Assembly: GCA_030248195.1 (NCBI GenBank)
Contig: JASAND010026628.1
Coordinates: forward strand, 1-64,000
Source: Trissonchulus latispiculum
Lineage: Eukaryota > Nematoda > Enoplea > Enoplida > Ironidae
Length of the DNA: 64,000 nt
Direction: 5' to 3'
The notes under the pieces were generated by a model. It was given only the letters and a program-made list of their open reading frames with translations, was not told the origin of the DNA and searched no databases. The translations under genes and the position numbers were made by a program. The first letter of the stretch is position 1, and each line of letters starts with the position of its first letter. Below, piece after piece: positions 43,680 to 55,653 of this stretch.

Positions 43680-44409
43680 CCATGTCGGATAAAACACTTA
43701 GATATAGCCGATTTTGTTGTTTTGGCGTCTTGTCATTTTTGCAGAAATCAAATAATCCATCATTTCTTGAACTATGCAAGCCATAAAATCAAACTAAGGG
43801 CGTCGATCTGAAGGTCCTATAGGCGCAAATTATCCGACGTATGATCGTCTTCCAACTGCTATCCTGTAGGCTGCTATCATAAAAAATGTAGTTTTTGCAA
43901 AAACACGACCAATTTTTTTCCAAAGATTGTGGAGCATTCACCTCACCATGCAAGCTAGAGGGCTGCTACTTACCTTAATATACGTTCTGCACAAATATAC
44001 CCAGGGACGATTTTTTAGTTGCCCCGATTCTTGCTTTCTAGCTAGCTTGACAAATTTGGAAAAAGTAGGCAAAATACAGGTTACGAACACATTTCAGCTT
44101 ATTTCTCTACGAAGAGTGATTCACAATAAATAAAAAATCGTCCCCAGCTATTTGATGGAGGTATCGAATGATATAACCGATGTCTCGCGAAAAAATTTAC
44201 TTGAGTCTGCAAAAATTCTGGAAAATCATACTTCTTCTAAAATGTGTTAAAAATATTTTAGAAAAGCAACATTACATAGTTTCGTGGCATGCGTTAAAAA
44301 GAGAAAATGTCAGGCTACATTTTGATATAAAAATGGCTTCTTAACTCCAAGTAATGTGTGAGTAATAATGGTGCAAACTTTATGTGACCAAAGGGAATCA
44401 CATCACACC
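43680..44409. mobile_element. TTAA MITE family B, left-truncated
   Basis: Matches the right half of 48633-50175 (GCGTCGATCTGAAGGTC, ATGCAAG..GAGGGCTGCTACT, TATGTGACCAAAGGGAATCA) and ends at TTAA (44410-44413). It shows the undisturbed target AGCTATTTGATGG of the hAT insertion found in the other copy. Confidence 0.75.
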
Positions 44410-44454
44410 TTAACCCTTTATGAGTGCCCGCTGAACTAGCATATACAGGCTTAA

Positions 44455-45461
44455 GGTGCTGGTATCGCTTTGTGTAAATTTGACCCTATAGGCTTTATTT
44501 CTTTATGAAAGTGGATGAAACTTTCCAAATATACTATTTCGGTGCTCTTTAACATTCTGGGACCAGTCCCGCATTTTTAGGTGCAAAGATAAGAAAGTTT
44601 TGGTTTTTGCCATTATTCTCTCAGTACATAGTCGAGACACCGGATTGGTTGGTATGGCTGGATAGAGGGCACAGAAATGAACATTTTTGCTTTTACAACT
44701 TTTGAGCTATCTCTAGTGGTTAAGTCAGTACAAGCAAAAAACGATTTTTGGGGTCCAAAAATGGCCGTTTTCGAGAAAATCAGTTTTTTCAAAATTACTG
44801 CCAAATCATATGGACAATTTCGGTTTACTTATACTCGATCGATACACAGTCTCATTGCACATTTTATCAATGCCTATTAGCCGGAGTTTGTTGCTCTAAG
44901 CTAGAGATTTGGCAGAAAAACGATTTTGGCAAAACTGCGATTATTTTGTTTTGAACATCGATTTCTCAAAAACTACCCAATCGATTGGTGTGATTTTTGG
45001 CAGGATGAGAATTCGCACTATTGCGGAGGGACATTTTTCTTGGTTTGAGCTAAAACATCTCCAGTTTCGAAAAAACGCAATGCAAAGTTGCGAAATTTCG
45101 TGTCACCGCACATTTAGTGGATTTTCTTGACCGTTAAGACCTGCTGAGCCAAATCCAAAAAAATGTCCCTCGGCCCACATGTCCTTTAGAAAACAGCACA
45201 TGAAAAAGTTTCGGCCGATTCCACAGTTTTGAGAAATCGATGTTCAAAAATTTTTGGCCTGTATTCTGCCTGTAAGATGTTAGTATGTCAGTCAATTTTT
45301 GCTATTTTTTGCCAATTTTGCTAGTTTCGTACTTTTATGAGAATCTACATATTATAAGCTTTCAAATGATGTATAAAGCTCTTTCCAACTCGCAAAATTG
45401 CGAAAGTTATAGCGTTTCAAAATATACCCACAAAAGCACTGCACAAAGGGATACCAGCACC
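44455..45461. mobile_element. TTAA MITE family A, copy 2 (inverted)
   Basis: GGTGCTGGTATCGCTTTGTG and CACAAAGGGATACCAGCACC ends, TTAA on both sides (44451-44454, 45462-45465). It is the reverse-complement relative of 4741-5750, diverged. Confidence 0.8.
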
Positions 45462-45465
45462 TTAA

Positions 45466-46219
45466 ACTGCTATATGTCCCACCCCACCCCACATCCCACT
45501 TGGTGAGAAACTGCCAAAAATGCAGTCGGTTTTCGGATTGAACCACTAATTAATTACATTTTAATTAGTTTATATTGTACTCTAGGTAGGACATGTGTTT
45601 TTTACGTTGTCAAAATTTGTCCTTCCTAAAGGACAAAATATGCCTTCAAGCTCTCTGTCGAATGACAGGTGACACTTGCTGATTTGGCATAACCAAACCA
45701 GTTTGGGTCGAAATTTTCCGCAAACACCATTACATTGTAGTATATGAAGTAAATATTATAAGATCCAATTAGATTTTACTAGCGTTCACACAGATCTGCA
45801 TGCATAGGAAACAGCATTGTTAAATGCTCACCCGCATTCACTATTCCGTATGTGGGGACTAGTAAAGTCCCATTAGTGTAATGGCTATAGTTAGCTTCAC
45901 AATTAAATGAACTGACCGAGAAGCTTAGTATCAAGGTTTGTGAGGACGTTGGTGCTAGTGACAGCCTGCGTAAATGTCTTTTGGGCTGAGAAAAGGTCAG
46001 TCGCAGACGGTCACAATACTTTATTAAATAAGGAACATTCAGAAAATTTTGCAGAGACCTAGCAGATGAGTTTGGGTAATAATCTGGGGGTAACTGAATG
46101 GGCTCTATCTGCTAGTACCAGTACGATGTTGCTTTAATTCTGCTACTCCACAGCAATTGCAACTTTTTCAGAACAGACCCATCGTCCAACAGCGAATTTT
46201 TAACTAATTACTTTGGTAG
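45466..46219. other. Spacer, nothing recognised
   Basis: No gene, RNA or repeat that I can support. Confidence 0.5.
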
Positions 46220-46477
46220 TGGAAAGCTAGAAAGTTGCTTTAAAAAGCAAAAATATGAAGCTCGATGAGATCTATCGAATGAATATATTCATAATTGTGT
46301 AGCTGCTGCCAATTACGTTAATTGGAAAAAACCGCCCTGACCGGAAATCTCGAATTTTTGAATCGGGCTTGCGCGGAGGGTGTTAGAACGCTAAAAGAAC
46401 TTATTTTGGAAAGTTTCGTCAAATTTCATCTTCATTTATGCCGCCCAACAATATGTGACCAAAAGGAATCACCACCT
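46220..46477. mobile_element. TTAA MITE family B fragment, inverted
   Basis: Reverse complement of the left end of 48633-50175 (ATATGTGACCAAAAGGAATC ending CACCACC), truncated inward. No intact TTAA remains at the end (TAAA). Confidence 0.65.
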
Positions 46478-47027
46478 AAAGCCATTAAGCCGTTTAAGTA
46501 TTTTAAGTAGTTTAAGCCGTTTATTTGTGAAACGAATATTTTAAGTAGTTTAAGACAAGTAGTAGTCGACCTTTATGGCAAAAAAGCCTAACTAGACCAA
46601 ATGGTCAATTTTCACTTTTTTGCATAATTGGTTAGCTGCGCCCTGGCAAAAAGACCTAGCCGAAATAAAACCTCCAGGGCCGTTTGTCATTTAAACATAA
46701 CTTACGATTTGTTGTTTTACATCAAGACATACTGACCTAAGTCACTCCTAGTGATTTTGCCAATAAGTTTTTCACAATTTACATTTTGACCTAAGTCACT
46801 TAGGTCTTTTTGACACGTGATTTCTTGTGTTTAATAAGTACAAGTTGTCCTAAATGTGTATAACGTGTGTAAATAGGGTCGGTATAAGCAGAATGCTTCC
46901 ACTGCAACTATATACTAAATCATTTACGAATTCTATGAAGAGAGCTCCCAGGATCCAGATTATCAGTACAGTGCCAGGCAGCCACAGGTGAACTCCGATG
47001 CTAGCGCTGATATTAGAAGATCTGTGA
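46478..47027. other. Spacer with short AAGCCGTTTAAGT repeats
   Basis: No gene. TTTAAGTAGTTTAAGCCGTTT-like words recur at 46490-46560, and GACCTAAGTCACT recurs near 46735 and 46790. Confidence 0.5.
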
Positions 47028-47100
47028 CATGCTGGCCGAGTGATTAAGGCTTTTGACTTGGAATCCGATAGCCCGAAGTTAGAATTCCCACTGCTACAAG
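47028..47100 (+). tRNA. tRNA-Ser-like pseudogene
   Basis: GGCCGAGTGATTAAGGC then GACTTGGAATCC are the D arm and anticodon arm of a class II tRNA-Ser; the loop reads TGG where a serine tRNA would have TGA. The variable arm and T arm (AAGTTAGAATTCCC) are eroded and the acceptor strands do not pair. It is a pseudogene or the head of a SINE. Confidence 0.5.
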
Positions 47101-47214
47101 GCTTTCCCCCCAAGCCCCATATGGAAATAAGCACAATATTAGCGCCAAGTCCCAACCCAGTCTTATATAAATGGTCGATAAACGGGCACCACGGTTCTAG
47201 ACAGCTTTTGACAG

Positions 47215-47310
47215 CTTTGCTTTTGGCCCCGTTTCGGCCCGGCCCCGTTGACTTTGGGGCCCGGGCCCGTTACACGGCCCCGTAATCCCCGGCGGCCCCG
47301 TCGGGCCGTC
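47215..47310. repeat. GGCCCCG-rich hAT-like arm
   Basis: GC-rich GGCCCCGT words, related to the satellite arms of 39212-40379. Possibly one end of an element whose other end is at 50181-50310, with family B and others nested between. Confidence 0.4.
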
Positions 47311-47424
47311 AGAACGTATATAACACACTTTATTATATATTTTCTGCTGTGCGTATGGCTATTTCTTGTTGTTGTTGTAGTAGTTGTTGCTGTTGTAGTA
47401 GTATTTCTGGCAGCCTTTTTAAGT

Positions 47425-47710
47425 TTTTATGTCAGTTTCAGTTTCAGGCGGTTGTTCGTCGGAATTTCAGATTCAAATTCAGTTTCAGTTTCAAGACTCA
47501 TTTTATCTGATTTTCTGTTTCAGTTTCAGGTCTGATTTTATTTGATTTTCAGTTTTAGGCGGTTGCTCATAGGAATTTTAAATTCAGATTCAGTTTCAGG
47601 TGTCATCCAAATAAATTTCAGTTTCAGTTTCAGTTTTAGCTGCTGAAACTGAAATACGTACTGACTGAAAATATTTTCAGTTTCAGTTTCAGGTGCTGAA
47701 ACACTAGTAC
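47425..47710. repeat. TTTCAG array, hAT-like relative
   Basis: Degenerate TTTCAG hexamers in both orientations, ending GTGCTGAAACACTA. The end resembles the TAGTGWTGTTTCAGT terminus at 49367-49921. The left end is not defined. Confidence 0.55.
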
Positions 47711-47763
47711 ATGTAGCAATGTAGCACAGCACACAATTCTCTGTAACGTTACGTTGTGCCAGC

Positions 47764-48107
47764 CAGAGATGGAGTCGCGGGACGAAATTTTTCGGCCCGC
47801 CCCGTCTCGTCCCGAACTAAAATTTGTTTGTCCCGTCCAAGTCGCAGTCCCTCAAATTTGATAAATCCTATCCCGCAAAATTCCACATCATTTTGTCATT
47901 ATCTTAATAATTAAAATTAATAATAATTCAGTAATTCCTGTAAAATTTCGAACTATAAAAAAACTTTCTGTTTTACAATGCTTCAAGTTCCCCTCTGATC
48001 TATTTAGAAAACTAATCTCAATTCCGTTTGTTGATATTGCGTTAGTTAATCACTAGTCCGATAGGAGTTAATGTCGCAAGATAATGTTGTATTGTAAAAG
48101 AATCAAA
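47764..48107. repeat. Left end of a GGGAC-type hAT-like element
   Basis: CAGAGATGGAGTCGCGGGACG followed by CGTCTCGTCCCG words matches the CAGAGATGG hAT-like termini, but no right end is found before the 48108 repeat. Confidence 0.4.
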
Positions 48108-48429
48108 GCGTATACTGCAAACTTATTTTGAACTATTGACAAATTAAAATTAGAAAACCAATGTTAGATTATTTTGCACGAAACGATCGCGAAACGATTG
48201 ACTTGCCATTAGTTATTTCTTCTGATATCGAACTGAAATTATTTTAAATACCTAAGTAAAGGTTTCTGATTTCTTTGGCTAGTGTTCCCTTCCCTTAGCA
48301 TACAAAATAACAAAGTAGCACAATTACAGTATTTGGTTCAGCAAACAACCTACGTTCTTCCTACTTCATTCCAAATTATGGAAAAGCCAAACATTTATTG
48401 TCATTTCATGATTCGCCTGTCAAACGCTA
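48108..48429. repeat. ~320-bp dispersed direct repeat, copy 2
   Basis: Near-identical to 41437-41757. 48430-48628 after it shows nothing. Confidence 0.75.
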
Positions 48430-48632
48430 ACTACCTAATTCCCTGTACATAATTTACATAATTTGAGCACAAAACTCTTGCCTAAGCTGTGCTGAACTGC
48501 TGAAGATAGGACTTCTGAATAGAGAAATCACTCACAATGCACTAAACATAGGATCCGAGGGAAGCATAAAGACTGTCAGTAGGAGGTATATTGCCAATAC
48601 TCTTGCAAAGGGGGTAAGCAAAAGGCTGTTAA

Positions 48633-50175
48633 GGTGATGATTCCTTTTGGGCACATATTGTTGTTTGGCGACGTAAATCAAGATGAAATTTGATGAAACT
48701 TTCCGAAATAAGTTCTTTTGGCGTTCTAACACCCTCCGCGCAATCCCGATTCAAAAATTCGAGATTTCCGGTCAGAGTGGTTTTTCCCAATTTCTGAACG
48801 TTTGGCAGCGCCGATACAGTTATGACTATATTCATTCGAAAGATCTCGTTGAGCTTCACATTTTTGCTTTTTAAAGTAAGTTTCTAGCTCTTCTCTACCG
48901 TGAGATACAGCCGATTTTCTTGTTTTGGCGTTGAAAACTTGCCATTTTTGCGAAATCAAATTATCCAACATTTCTTGAACTACGCAAGCCGTAAAATCAA
49001 ACTAAGGGCGTCGATCTGAAGGTCTCACAGGGACAAATTATCCGACGCATGATTGTCTTCCAACTGCTATCCTGTAGGCTGCTATCATAAAAAATGTAAT
49101 TTTTGCAAAACACGACCAATTTTTTTTCAAAGATTGTGGAGCATTCACCATGCAAGTTGGAGGGCTGCTACTGAACAAATGTGTTCTGCACAAATATACC
49201 CAGGGACGATTTTTTAGTTGCCCCGATTGCTGCTTTCTAGCTAAAGTACTCGCTTGACAAAGTTGGAAAAAGTAGGCAAAATACAGGTTACGCACACATT
49301 TCAGCTTATTTCTCTATAACGAAGAACGATTTCACAATAAATAAAAAATCGTCCCCAGCTATTTAATAGTGTTGTTTCAGTAGCCGATTTTAGTTTCAGT
49401 TTTAGTTTCAGTTTCAGTCGATGGTTTGAAATAATTTCAGTTTCAGTTTCAGTTTCAGTCGGCGGAACAAAATAGTTTCAGTTTAAGTTTAAGTTTCAGT
49501 CGGCAATGTAAAATAATTTCAGTTTCAGTTTTAGTTTCAGTCGGAGTTTCAGTTTCAGTTTCAGTTCGCTCTAAAAACAACGTTTTCCAGCCCTCTGAGA
49601 TAATACAAAGCACAATTTAATGTTTTTTCAGCCTCTCTTACAGCAATGTTAACAGAATCGAAGCTCAAAACCTTAAAAATTTCAATATTTAAGGAAAGAC
49701 TGAAACTAGTTTCAGTCCGAGTTTCAGTCTTTTACCCAATATAGTTTCAGTTTCAGTTTCAGTTTCAGTCGGCTGCCTAAAAATGTTTCAGTTTCAGTTT
49801 CAGTTTCAGGTCTCTTCTCAAAATAGTTTCAGTTTCAGTTTCAGTTTCAGTGACTGAAACTGAAACCTGTACAAACTGAAACTTAGTTTCAGTTTCAGTT
49901 TCAGTGACTGAAACATCACTACTATTTAATGGAGGTATCGAATGATATAACCGATGCCTCGCGAAAAAATTTACTTGGGTCTGCAAAAATCCTGGAAAAT
50001 TATACTTCTTCTAAAATGGGTCAAAAATATTTTAGAAAAGCAGCATTAGTTTCGTGGCATGCATTAAAAAGAGAAAATGTAAAGCTACATTTTGATATAA
50101 AAATGGCTTCTTAACTCCAAGTAATGTGTGAGTAATAATGGTGCAAACTTTATGTGACCAAAGGGAATCACCACC
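48633..50175. mobile_element. TTAA MITE family B, full length with insert
   Basis: Ends GGTGATGATTCCTTTTGG and CCAAAGGGAATCACCACC with TTAA on both sides (48629-48632, 50176-50179). The interior is non-coding. A 555-bp hAT-like element sits at 49367. Fragments of the same family are at 43680-44409 and 46220-46477. Confidence 0.8.
49367..49921. mobile_element. hAT-like MITE made of TTTCAG repeats
   Basis: TAGTGTTGTTTCAGT start and ACTGAAACATCACTA end, exact 8-bp duplication CTATTTAA (49359-49366, 49922-49929). The orthologous empty site is present in the family B copy near 44153. Much of the 555-bp body is GTTTCA repeats, with diverged spacer between. Confidence 0.88.
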
Positions 50176-50179
50176 TTAA

Positions 50180-50310
50180 ATGGAGTCTGGAGCCGCTGGG
50201 GCCGCCGGGGCTGTGGAACAGGGCCGGGGCCGGGGCTCTGTAACGGGGCCGGGGCTTGGGGCCGGGCCCGGCCCCGCACTCTGGGAAGGCCCCGGCCCCG
50301 TAATTTTGCT
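50180..50310. repeat. GGGGCC-rich hAT-like arm
   Basis: GGGGCCGGGGC words ending TAATTTTGCTAACGGCGC, similar to the right end of 39212-40379 (AAAATCCTTAACGGCAC). A diverged member or half element. Confidence 0.45.
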
Positions 50311-50394
50311 AACGGCGCAACCGACCCGATTTATGGGGAGGGAAATGCAAAGCAGATGCAATGCAGATTAATCAAGTATAAACAGAGTCATTAA

Positions 50395-51599
50395 GAGGGG
50401 GGGGGGCTACTAAAATCGACTTGCGTCGACTTTCTCCGATTGGCCTACTTTTTGGCGCAGATATAGACCATGGGTGTGATCAAAACAATATCGGGTACTG
50501 AGACCTTAGCTGCCTTCCAGCCATGTGCAGCCGCCGCGTTTATGTGCCCGACCCCCCAGTTTTTCACAACTATACCAACATAATTAATTAAAAATTTCGA
50601 CTGACTGCTAGGCCCAAGCTTCAAAGCTGCCATGCGCCAATATGATTTGGCACATATGTCCCTACCTGCAGAAAATTACTAGATGTCTGTATCTTATCTG
50701 CAGCTAAGGGAATTATTCTTCAAAAATAAATTTAAAAATTTTTGGCTAACAAAAGAAAAATTTTGTTACTGGTGCGAGCTAAAGGCTGTAATTTGGCATA
50801 AAAGGAGGCCCTATAGGAGTACTCATCTGTGCCAAATGGCAAGAAATTCTGCCTCGTGAAAAAATTTTTGTCAACTTTAATCTTCAAAAATTTCCAAAAA
50901 CGCCATTTTCAGTCTGTCGGATCCTGTGTAGAGGCTTTCCGCTTTCTGCAGCCATAGAAGTAGCAAACCTTCACTAATCGAGCTGAAAACTTTTGTGGGG
51001 GTGTTTTCTACCTCGCTAAAAAATTTCAATTTCAAAAAATTTGATTTTTTCGATTTCTGAGGTACCATTGCACAAAAAAGGCCTTTTTGGAAATTTGTGA
51101 AGATTAAAGTTGACATAAACATTTTTTCACGCGGCAGAATTTCTTGCCATTTGGCACAAATGAGTACTCCTATAGGGCCTCCTTTTATGCCAAATTACAG
51201 CCATAGCTCGCACCAGTAATAAAATTTTTCTTTCGTTAGCCAAAAATTTTTAAATTTTTGCCGAAACTTCAACTTTGAAGAGTAATTCCCTTAGATGCAG
51301 TACAGACATCTAGTATTTGTCTGCAGGTAGGGACAGACGTGTCAAATCATATTGGCGCATGGCAGCTTTGAAGCTTGGGCCTAGCAGTCAGTCGAAATTT
51401 TTAATTAATTATGTTGGTATAGTTGTGAAAAATGGGGGGTCGGGCACATAAACGCGGCGGCTGCACATGGCTGGAAGGCAGCTAAGATCTCAGTACCCGA
51501 TATTTTTTGACCACACCCATGCTCTATATCTTCGCCAAAAGGTAGGCCAATCGGAGAAAGTCGGGGCAAAGTGCCAAACCTTTAGTAGCCCCACCCCCC
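50395..51599. mobile_element. Foldback element with ~510-bp arms, TTAA target
   Basis: Left arm 50395-50906 is the reverse complement, with scattered changes, of 51079-51599; the spacer is about 170 bp. Ends GGGGGGGGGCTACTAAA and TTTAGTAGCCCCACCCCC are flanked by TTAA (50391-50394, 51600-51603). It is non-coding and would form a very long hairpin as single strand or RNA. Confidence 0.85.
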
Positions 51600-51603
51600 T
51601 TAA

Positions 51604-51948
51604 GTCAGTTCTTTCCCACAAAATTTACAGATTTACATTACATTTACATTTACATTATAAACAGTAAACGAAAGTATGAAACTTGAATGTGTACATATTT
51701 TGTAAGTGCAAATAGAGGATGTAACTAAGCCGGCGGCTGGCGCAGCCCAGAAATTCAAATGATAATGTATAACTTATGAATTCCATGATTAATGAGAATG
51801 TACGTATGAAAATTTTTTAGAAAATTACTACTTTTACTTAAAAATTAATAAAATGTTAACTGGGTCTTTGTCCAAAAATTTAATGTAATATAATTTACAG
51901 GGTTCAAAAATGGGTTCTTTCCTGCTATACACGTAGAACTAGGGGAAA
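51604..51948. other. Spacer, nothing recognised
   Basis: AT-rich; short ATTTACATTACATTTACATT repeats near 51630. No gene. Confidence 0.5.
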
Positions 51949-54033
51949 CTCAAAATCAAGGATTATTTTCAGGGATATACATACAATGTGCTTCAGCCTC
52001 ATGTGTATACGTATATACATGCGAGTCTCTGAAAGAATGAAAAGTCCCCATTATTATTCTAAACCCAGACTACAGCAAACCAATAACGAGATTAACAAAA
52101 TAGAGACAACGGTCATAAAACAGTAAAAATACAAGTAAACCTAAAAATAAAACGACACAATGTTAATGTTACAGGGCGGGCATAACTGTCAGAAATTAGA
52201 ATGGCTACAAAATGTACTGCTTCGAAATTAAAAAATTACAGAGAATATTGATCAAAAAAAGCAGTAAAACGCAACAAGTGAAACAATTTTAAGTTTGACA
52301 AAACACAGGCATAGCTCACAAAATACAAGTAAACATAAAAGAACAGAAGAGATACGTAATACATAATATTACGCAAATTATGTATTATGCGTCGACGAGC
52401 TCTTTCATTTGAGTACCATATCGACCACTTTCTGAAAAATGTTTCAAAATCTGGAATTTTCCGGGTCGAATATATCGAAATCAGGAATTTGCCGGGTCGA
52501 ATATATCGAAATCCTGAAAGTTTCCGGAAATTTATTAATATTAAATTAATATTTAATTAATTAATTAATAATTTATAATAATTTCCCTTTTTGTGAAAAA
52601 GCGGCACCCAATAGCGTAGTACGATGAAAATAATGCTTCTAATAAGACTTTTAAGCCGATTCCAGGGAAGAATTATGTCTTTCACGGATTGAGATTTCCC
52701 CTCTAATGTTGTGTCTCCCCCTAATTTGGATTTGGGTATATCTTGGTTCAAAATTCAGGATTCAGCATGTTCTTAATTTTTCGCGCCTGCCTGCTCTTTA
52801 ACCCAAATTTTTAAAATTTTGGGCTGCTGAGGTACTCCTCTCTCAATTCTGTAAATATTCGATAAGTTTATGCAGAATAAATATGATGCTTAAAAGCTTC
52901 TCAACTTTTCATCCAAATATTCTGGCTTATTTTTAGGCCAAAATTTATGGGGGGGCTCGAAGTTGCCCTCCCATGGCTCACCAAAAATGGGGGCATATTT
53001 GTGGAAAAATTTAGCTAATTTTTTTACGTTTTTTGTGCAAAAAATGCCAAAAATCGCTAAAAAAATGAGTAATTTTAGATGTTTTTTACGCTAAAAGAGT
53101 GAAAATTTCGTTAAAAATCCGGCGACGCCGGAAAAGTATTCGAAAATTTAGGGTAAAAATGGTAAAATTTGGCAGTTTTTTGGTTACGGGGGGTTATGGG
53201 GGGGGGGTCGAAATTTATGGGGGCTTTTAATTGGGGGGGACCTTGAATGGGGGGCGGCCCCGCCCCCACCCCCCCCCCCCCCAGTGAAAATAAGCCAGAT
53301 ATTTTCAAAGCTTCCATAAAGAATTTTTCATAATTCCCACCTGATTATTAAAATTTTTTTGAAGATTTATATTATGGATTTTTAATGATGGCAAGGGTTT
53401 ATTTATAATAGTCCTTTATAAACTCTTGATAATTCAAGTTTCAAATTTGTTTCAACTTCCTATTCAAACGTTTAAAAATGTCTCCATTATGAATTTTTCA
53501 TTTATATTTTCATAATCTTTTCAACTTTGGGGGACTCCGACTCCACGCCCAAAGACTGACCAAATTGCTTACCAGCCGTCTGAATACGTATGTACGTGTA
53601 CATGGATGGCATGTGTACATGTAATGACTGGCGAAAGCAAAACATTTCAACCCCGCCCTTTTCAAAATCCTGGGTGCGCCACTGTAAGGTTTATAAAAAT
53701 TGTAAGGTTTACTTAAAATGGCTATTAAAGATTGCTGGCAGCCTTTACACAAAAAACGCAAACGTTCGCAAACATTTTTAAAAAAATATGAATGAGCCTC
53801 CCATCGATGGTCCCTCATGAAGCCCTCCACAAAACATAAAACAGCAATTTACACTTCTACACGTGAAGGTCCTATCAGAACAAGTATGTAGTTAATATCA
53901 AAATCAAGTTAAATACTATACAAACTGGGTTCAGATATGGTTGGTAATCGCATAAAAAACCAGCAACAACAAAAATGCAAGTAACAGATATGCAAAATAA
54001 CACAAGAAAAAAATGCAAATAACAGAAATGCTT
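51949..54033. repeat. Tandem segmental duplication, unit 1
   Basis: About 2.1 kb repeated directly at 54046-56413, starting CTCAAAATCAAGGATTATTT and ending near GCAAATAACAGAAATGC. It is AT-rich without a gene and contains a G-tract MITE (52922-53298). Confidence 0.8.
52922..53298. mobile_element. G-tract MITE, CTGG..CCAG ends
   Basis: CTGGCTTATTTT and AAAATAAGCCAG ends, exact 5-bp duplication ATATT (52917-52921, 53299-53303), G tract inside left and C tract inside right. Confidence 0.8.
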
Positions 54034-54873
54034 TAAAACGTTAGAACTTGGCGAAATTCAAAATCAAGGATTATTTTCAGGGATATACATACAATGTGCT
54101 TCAGCCTCATGTGTATACGTATATACATGCGAGTCTCTGAAAGAATGAAAAGTCCCCATTATTATTCTAAACCCAGACTACAGCAAACCAATAACGAGAT
54201 TAACAAAATAGAGACAACGGTCATAAAACAGTAAAATACAAGTAAACCTAAAAATAAAACGACACAATGTTAATCTTACAGGGCGGGCATAACTGTCAGA
54301 AATTAGAATGGCTACAAAATGTACTGCTTCGAAATTAAAAAATTACAGAGAATATTGATCAAAAAAAGCAGTAAAACGCAACAAGTGAAACAATTTTAAG
54401 TTTGACAAAACACAGGCATAGCTCACAAAATACAAGTATTAAACATAAAAGAACAGATCAAAGGGAGATACGTATTACGCATAATTATTATGCGTCGACG
54501 AGCTCTTTCATTTGACTGAGTACCATATCGACCACTTTCTGAAAAATTTTTCAAAATCTGGAACTTTCCGCGTCGAATATGCCGCGAATCCGGAATTTTC
54601 CGGGTCGAATATATCGAAATCCGGAAAGTTTCCGGAAATTTAATCAATATTAAATTAATACTTTAATTAATTAATTAATTAATAATTTATAATAGTTTCC
54701 CTTTTTGTGAAAAAGCGGCACCCAATAGCGTAGTACGATGAAAATAATGCTTCTAATAAGACTTTTAAGCCGATTCCAGGGAAGAATTATGTCTTTCACG
54801 GATTGAGATTTCCCCTCTAATGTTGTGTCTCCCCCTAATTTGGATTTGGGTATATCTTGGTTCAAAATTCAGG

Positions 54874-55118
54874 ACGAGGAAGCCCTGGCATTTTCAGGGG
54901 TATACGAAAATGTTAGAAAGTATAACCCCATGAGTACGTATTTTACGAGTTTACGAGTCTTCGGGTCTTCGGTCCAGGGGAAGGGTCTTCGGGTTCCGAC
55001 CCCTTCCATTTTGTCCTACCTCTCGGGAACTTTTGGGAAAACAAAAATCGAGCTCTTTTCTGTGTACAAACTAAAAACTAGGAGAATAAATTAGCGACTG
55101 TGGCGCTCTCCTATCGCA
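54874..55118. other. Unit-2-specific ~245-bp insertion
   Basis: Replaces a few bases of unit 1 (TTCAG near 52763). It contains TTTACGAGTCTTCGGGTCTTC-like short repeats. The ends are not those of any element seen here. Confidence 0.5.
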
Positions 55119-55274
55119 TGTTCTTAATTTTTCGCGCCTGCCTGCTCTTTAACCCAAATTTTTAAAATTTTGGGCTGCTGAGGTACTCCTCTCTCAATTC
55201 TGTAAATATTCGATATTAGTTTCTGCAGAATAAATATGATGCATAAAAGCTTCTCAACTTTCCATCCAAATATT

Positions 55275-55653
55275 CTGGCTTATTTTTAGGCCAAAATTTA
55301 TGGGGGGGGGCTCGAAGTTGCCCCCCCCCCCATGGCTCATCAAAAATGGGGGCATATTATTGGAAAACTTTAGCTAATTTTTTACGTTTTTTGTGCAAGA
55401 AATGCCAAAAATCGCTAATAAATGACTAATTTTAGATGTTTTTTTACGCTAAAATAGTGAAAGTTTCGTTAAAAATCCGGCGATGCCGGAAAAGTATTCG
55501 AAAATTTAGGGTAAAAATGGTAAAATTTGGCAATTTTTTGGGTTACGGGGGGTTATGGGGGGTCGAAATTTATGGGGGCTTTTAATTGGGGGGGGGGGCC
55601 TTTAATTGGGGGCGGCCCCGACCCCACCCCCCCCCCCAGTAAAAATAAGCCAG
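55275..55653. mobile_element. G-tract MITE, duplicated copy
   Basis: Same ends and same ATATT duplication (55270-55274, 55654-55658) as 52922-53298. Confidence 0.8.

Noticed and set aside
47028..47100. Functional tRNA-Ser
   Set aside because: Acceptor and T arms do not pair and the anticodon loop is altered.
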